Position numbers and translations under genes: made by a program
IMG/VR virus record: IMGVR_UViG_3300017727_003491
Location: 1 to 23,738 of that record
Source of the DNA: a virus
DNA: 23,738 nucleotides
Reading direction: 5' to 3' (one strand)
Shown: positions 22,612-23,738 of the stretch, one piece after another
How positions within the stretch are numbered: position 1 is the first letter of the stretch
Layout: the number at the start of each line of letters is the position of its first letter
Notes under the pieces: generated by a model
Seen by the model: only the letters and a program-made list of their open reading frames with translations
Told to the model about the DNA's origin: nothing
The model's database searches: none

Positions 22612-22915
22612 ACAGAGAGACATGGAACAATCAAAGAGTTTAGTTAAAGCCTGTCAGAGCAGAATGCAAATAGCATTTGAACTACAAATAAAACTGGCTG
22701 AGGTTCAATCATATCTGGAAACAGAGAACCAAAGAAAACTACTACTCAGAATCCCACACTACGATGCATCACTCAATGACCTGCGTAAGATACAAGCACG
22801 CATCAGGAAATGGCGCAGCAAATTAGAATTAATTGAAAGACAAGAACAATTAAAAATCGATAAACAACTTATCACTATTCAAGAGGCAAAGAATGAACAA
22901 ACAACAGAAAGATAA
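22604..22915 (+). CDS. Small coiled-coil protein
   Basis: The 103-residue product is almost wholly helical and charged, with heptad-like Leu and Ile spacing in two stretches (about 22-50 and 57-92), separated by a short break at RIPHYDASLND. AGGAG (22593-22597) lies six bases before the ATG. It overlaps the previous gene by eight bases and the next by 23. It may dimerise, but I recognise no family or activity. Confidence 0.6.
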   Translation: MPKQRDMEQSKSLVKACQSRMQIAFELQIKLAEVQSYLETENQRKLLLRIPHYDASLNDLRKIQARIRKWRSKLELIERQEQLKIDKQLITIQEAKNEQTTER

Positions 22916-23162
22916 TCTATTCAAAGAATACATCAACGAAATAGAAAACGAATTCCTTCAAGCAGTACCTGAAATAAGAAACAGACTCGGTGAAATGACC
23001 AAACCTGAAGACAACGGATTCGCTATGTTTGAAATACCAATGGACCACATCATACCTCAGGTCAATCTAACCGTTGCATGTGAAGGGAAATGGGACACAG
23101 GCAGAATTAAGATAACACACTACAAGATGGAGGCCAAAGATGAAACAGAAGAGGTGTCCTAA
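22893..23162 (+). CDS. Small hypothetical protein, alpha/beta
   Basis: The 89-residue product has a helical acidic N-terminus (about 5-35) and a beta-strand part (about 43-78, FAMFEIPMDHIIPQVNLTVAC, then GRIKITHYKME). GAGG precedes the ATG within the overlap with the upstream gene. Its last 23 bases overlap the start of the zinc-ribbon gene in another frame. The family is not recognised. Confidence 0.6.
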   Translation: MNKQQKDNLFKEYINEIENEFLQAVPEIRNRLGEMTKPEDNGFAMFEIPMDHIIPQVNLTVACEGKWDTGRIKITHYKMEAKDETEEVS

Positions 23163-23319
23163 ATGCAAAACCACAAAACCTCTTTATCTTTTCGGCATGA
23201 GGAAATGCAAGAAGTGGGTGAAGTCTATTCAGAAATACAGACTCTACTGGCATACACAATCTTATTGCTACTCCTGCAGACACTCTTATCCTCCATCTGG
23301 GTGTGACGAGAATGAATGA
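23140..23319 (+). CDS. Zinc-ribbon-like mini-protein (59 residues)
   Basis: A strong GGAGG site (23129-23133) six bases before an ATG at 23140 opens a 59-residue frame ending at a TGA at 23317-23319. Cysteines occur at 6, 9, 23, 43, 46 and 55: CPKC (6-9) and YCYSC (42-46, followed by Arg-His) make the two halves of a likely zinc ribbon, with 33 residues between the CxxC pairs. The rest is Lys/Arg/Tyr/Trp-rich, suggesting nucleic acid contact. It overlaps the gene before by 23 bases and the gene after by eight. The CxxC...CxxC fold is common in small transcription factors and early phage regulators. Identity beyond that is unknown. Confidence 0.65.
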   Translation: MKQKRCPKCKTTKPLYLFGMRKCKKWVKSIQKYRLYWHTQSYCYSCRHSYPPSGCDENE

Positions 23320-23695
23320 GATAGCAACTATCGTAGAATCTAATAGGTTTTATGGCCACTACCAAGTCATGTATCCAGACGGCCAACGTGTGGATTGCCA
23401 CAACTACAAAACAGCAGTCACCATCAGAGACAGAGTGAACTCACAGGCTGCTAAAAAAAAAGAGAACAAGGAGAAAGAGATGGGAGATAAAACAATAACA
23501 GACATACAAGGCGTAATCGATATACTAGAAGACATACTCGAAGACATAACAGACCTTCATGAGAGACGACCAATCATTCAAGTAATCCAATTCTGCCAAA
23601 GACAACAAGACCAGGGCAGACCTCTATCAGACATCATATGGTGGCTACAAAGAGAACTACCAAAAGGAATTGACAAAGCACTAGGTGACTTATAA
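23312..23695 (+). CDS. Small protein with two parts joined by a lysine/glutamate linker
   Basis: The start is chosen at the ATG at 23312, which overlaps the previous stop; an in-frame GTG at 23303 would add three residues and neither has a good ribosome site. The first part (about 1-45, FYGHYQVMYPDGQRVDCHNY) is a short beta-type domain. A linker AAKKKENKEKE is encoded by a stretch with nine A (23453-23461). The second part (about 57-127) is helical and acidic (GVIDILEDILEDITDL...). A strong AAGGAGA site lies before an in-frame ATG at 23480, so the second part may also be made alone. The function is unknown. Confidence 0.6.
   Translation: MNEIATIVESNRFYGHYQVMYPDGQRVDCHNYKTAVTIRDRVNSQAAKKKENKEKEMGDKTITDIQGVIDILEDILEDITDLHERRPIIQVIQFCQRQQDQGRPLSDIIWWLQRELPKGIDKALGDL
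23468..23482 (+). promoter_or_regulatory. Internal ribosome site and in-frame ATG
   Basis: AAGGAGA (23468-23474) lies five bases before an ATG at 23480 in the frame of the surrounding gene. It is a stronger start signal than the gene's own start and could give a 71-residue short form (helical, acidic) in addition to the full protein. Confidence 0.45.
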
Positions 23696-23738
23696 CCTCA
23701 GTTGCAAGAGACCTGGATAGCGCAAAATCGGTCTAATC

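Noticed and set aside
23700-23738. Possible start of a tRNA gene at the right edge
   Set aside because: The GGATAGCGC and CGGTCTAATC segments recall tRNA arms, but a normal D-arm cannot be formed, base 33 would be C, and the rest lies outside the window.

Overview
The window is a stretch of a tailed bacteriophage genome (Caudoviricetes), most likely a short-tailed, podovirus-like phage of an aquatic, probably marine, bacterium. The evidence is the gene order scaffold, major capsid protein, decoration protein, adaptor-like and nozzle-like tail proteins, appendage proteins, three internal virion (ejection) proteins and a fibre. There is no tail tube, sheath or tape-measure gene. All supported genes lie on the + strand, many with 1-4 base stop/start overlaps. 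The marine assignment rests on two small lysine-rich proteins (17396-17737 and 18196-18465) that carry motifs I associate with marine phage and algal virus genomes. The host cannot be named from this sequence. No terminase, polymerase, integrase or lysin is present, and the portal is absent or represented only by the first 192 bases.

Layout. 1-2852 is the head module: the end of an upstream gene, a scaffold-like protein, a very good sigma70-type promoter (1154-1182), the major capsid protein and a decoration-like protein. A strong intrinsic terminator (2884-2910) closes it. 2928-9027 is the tail module: adaptor-like protein, large nozzle-like protein and three consecutive beta-rich appendage proteins. 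9055-17381 encodes internal virion proteins of 197, 592 and 1983 residues. 17396-18465 is a packed cluster of six very small genes: four lysine-rich proteins, a 17-residue cysteine-rich micro-protein and a one-span membrane peptide. 18492-20479 encodes two small beta proteins, a fibre with a fibre-type N-terminal motif, and a holin-like peptide, followed by a terminator (20537-20564).

20565-23738 looks like a different transcription unit, probably the start of the early region. It opens with a possible PD-(D/E)XK nuclease gene preceded by a pentamer repeat array and a perfect inverted repeat. Then comes a 582-base, very AT-rich, gene-free region full of nested inverted repeats: a GA/TC stem-loop, an 18-bp perfect inverted repeat, and two GC-rich GGCC-N5-GGCC hairpin elements in opposite orientation about 235 bases apart. 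It ends in a sequence resembling a T7-class RNA polymerase promoter. After it come seven small overlapping genes, one encoding a zinc-ribbon-like protein of 59 residues and one with a strong internal start site behind a run of nine A. The AT-rich region is the best candidate for something undescribed: a replication origin, a genome-end or packaging site, or an early-transcription control region.
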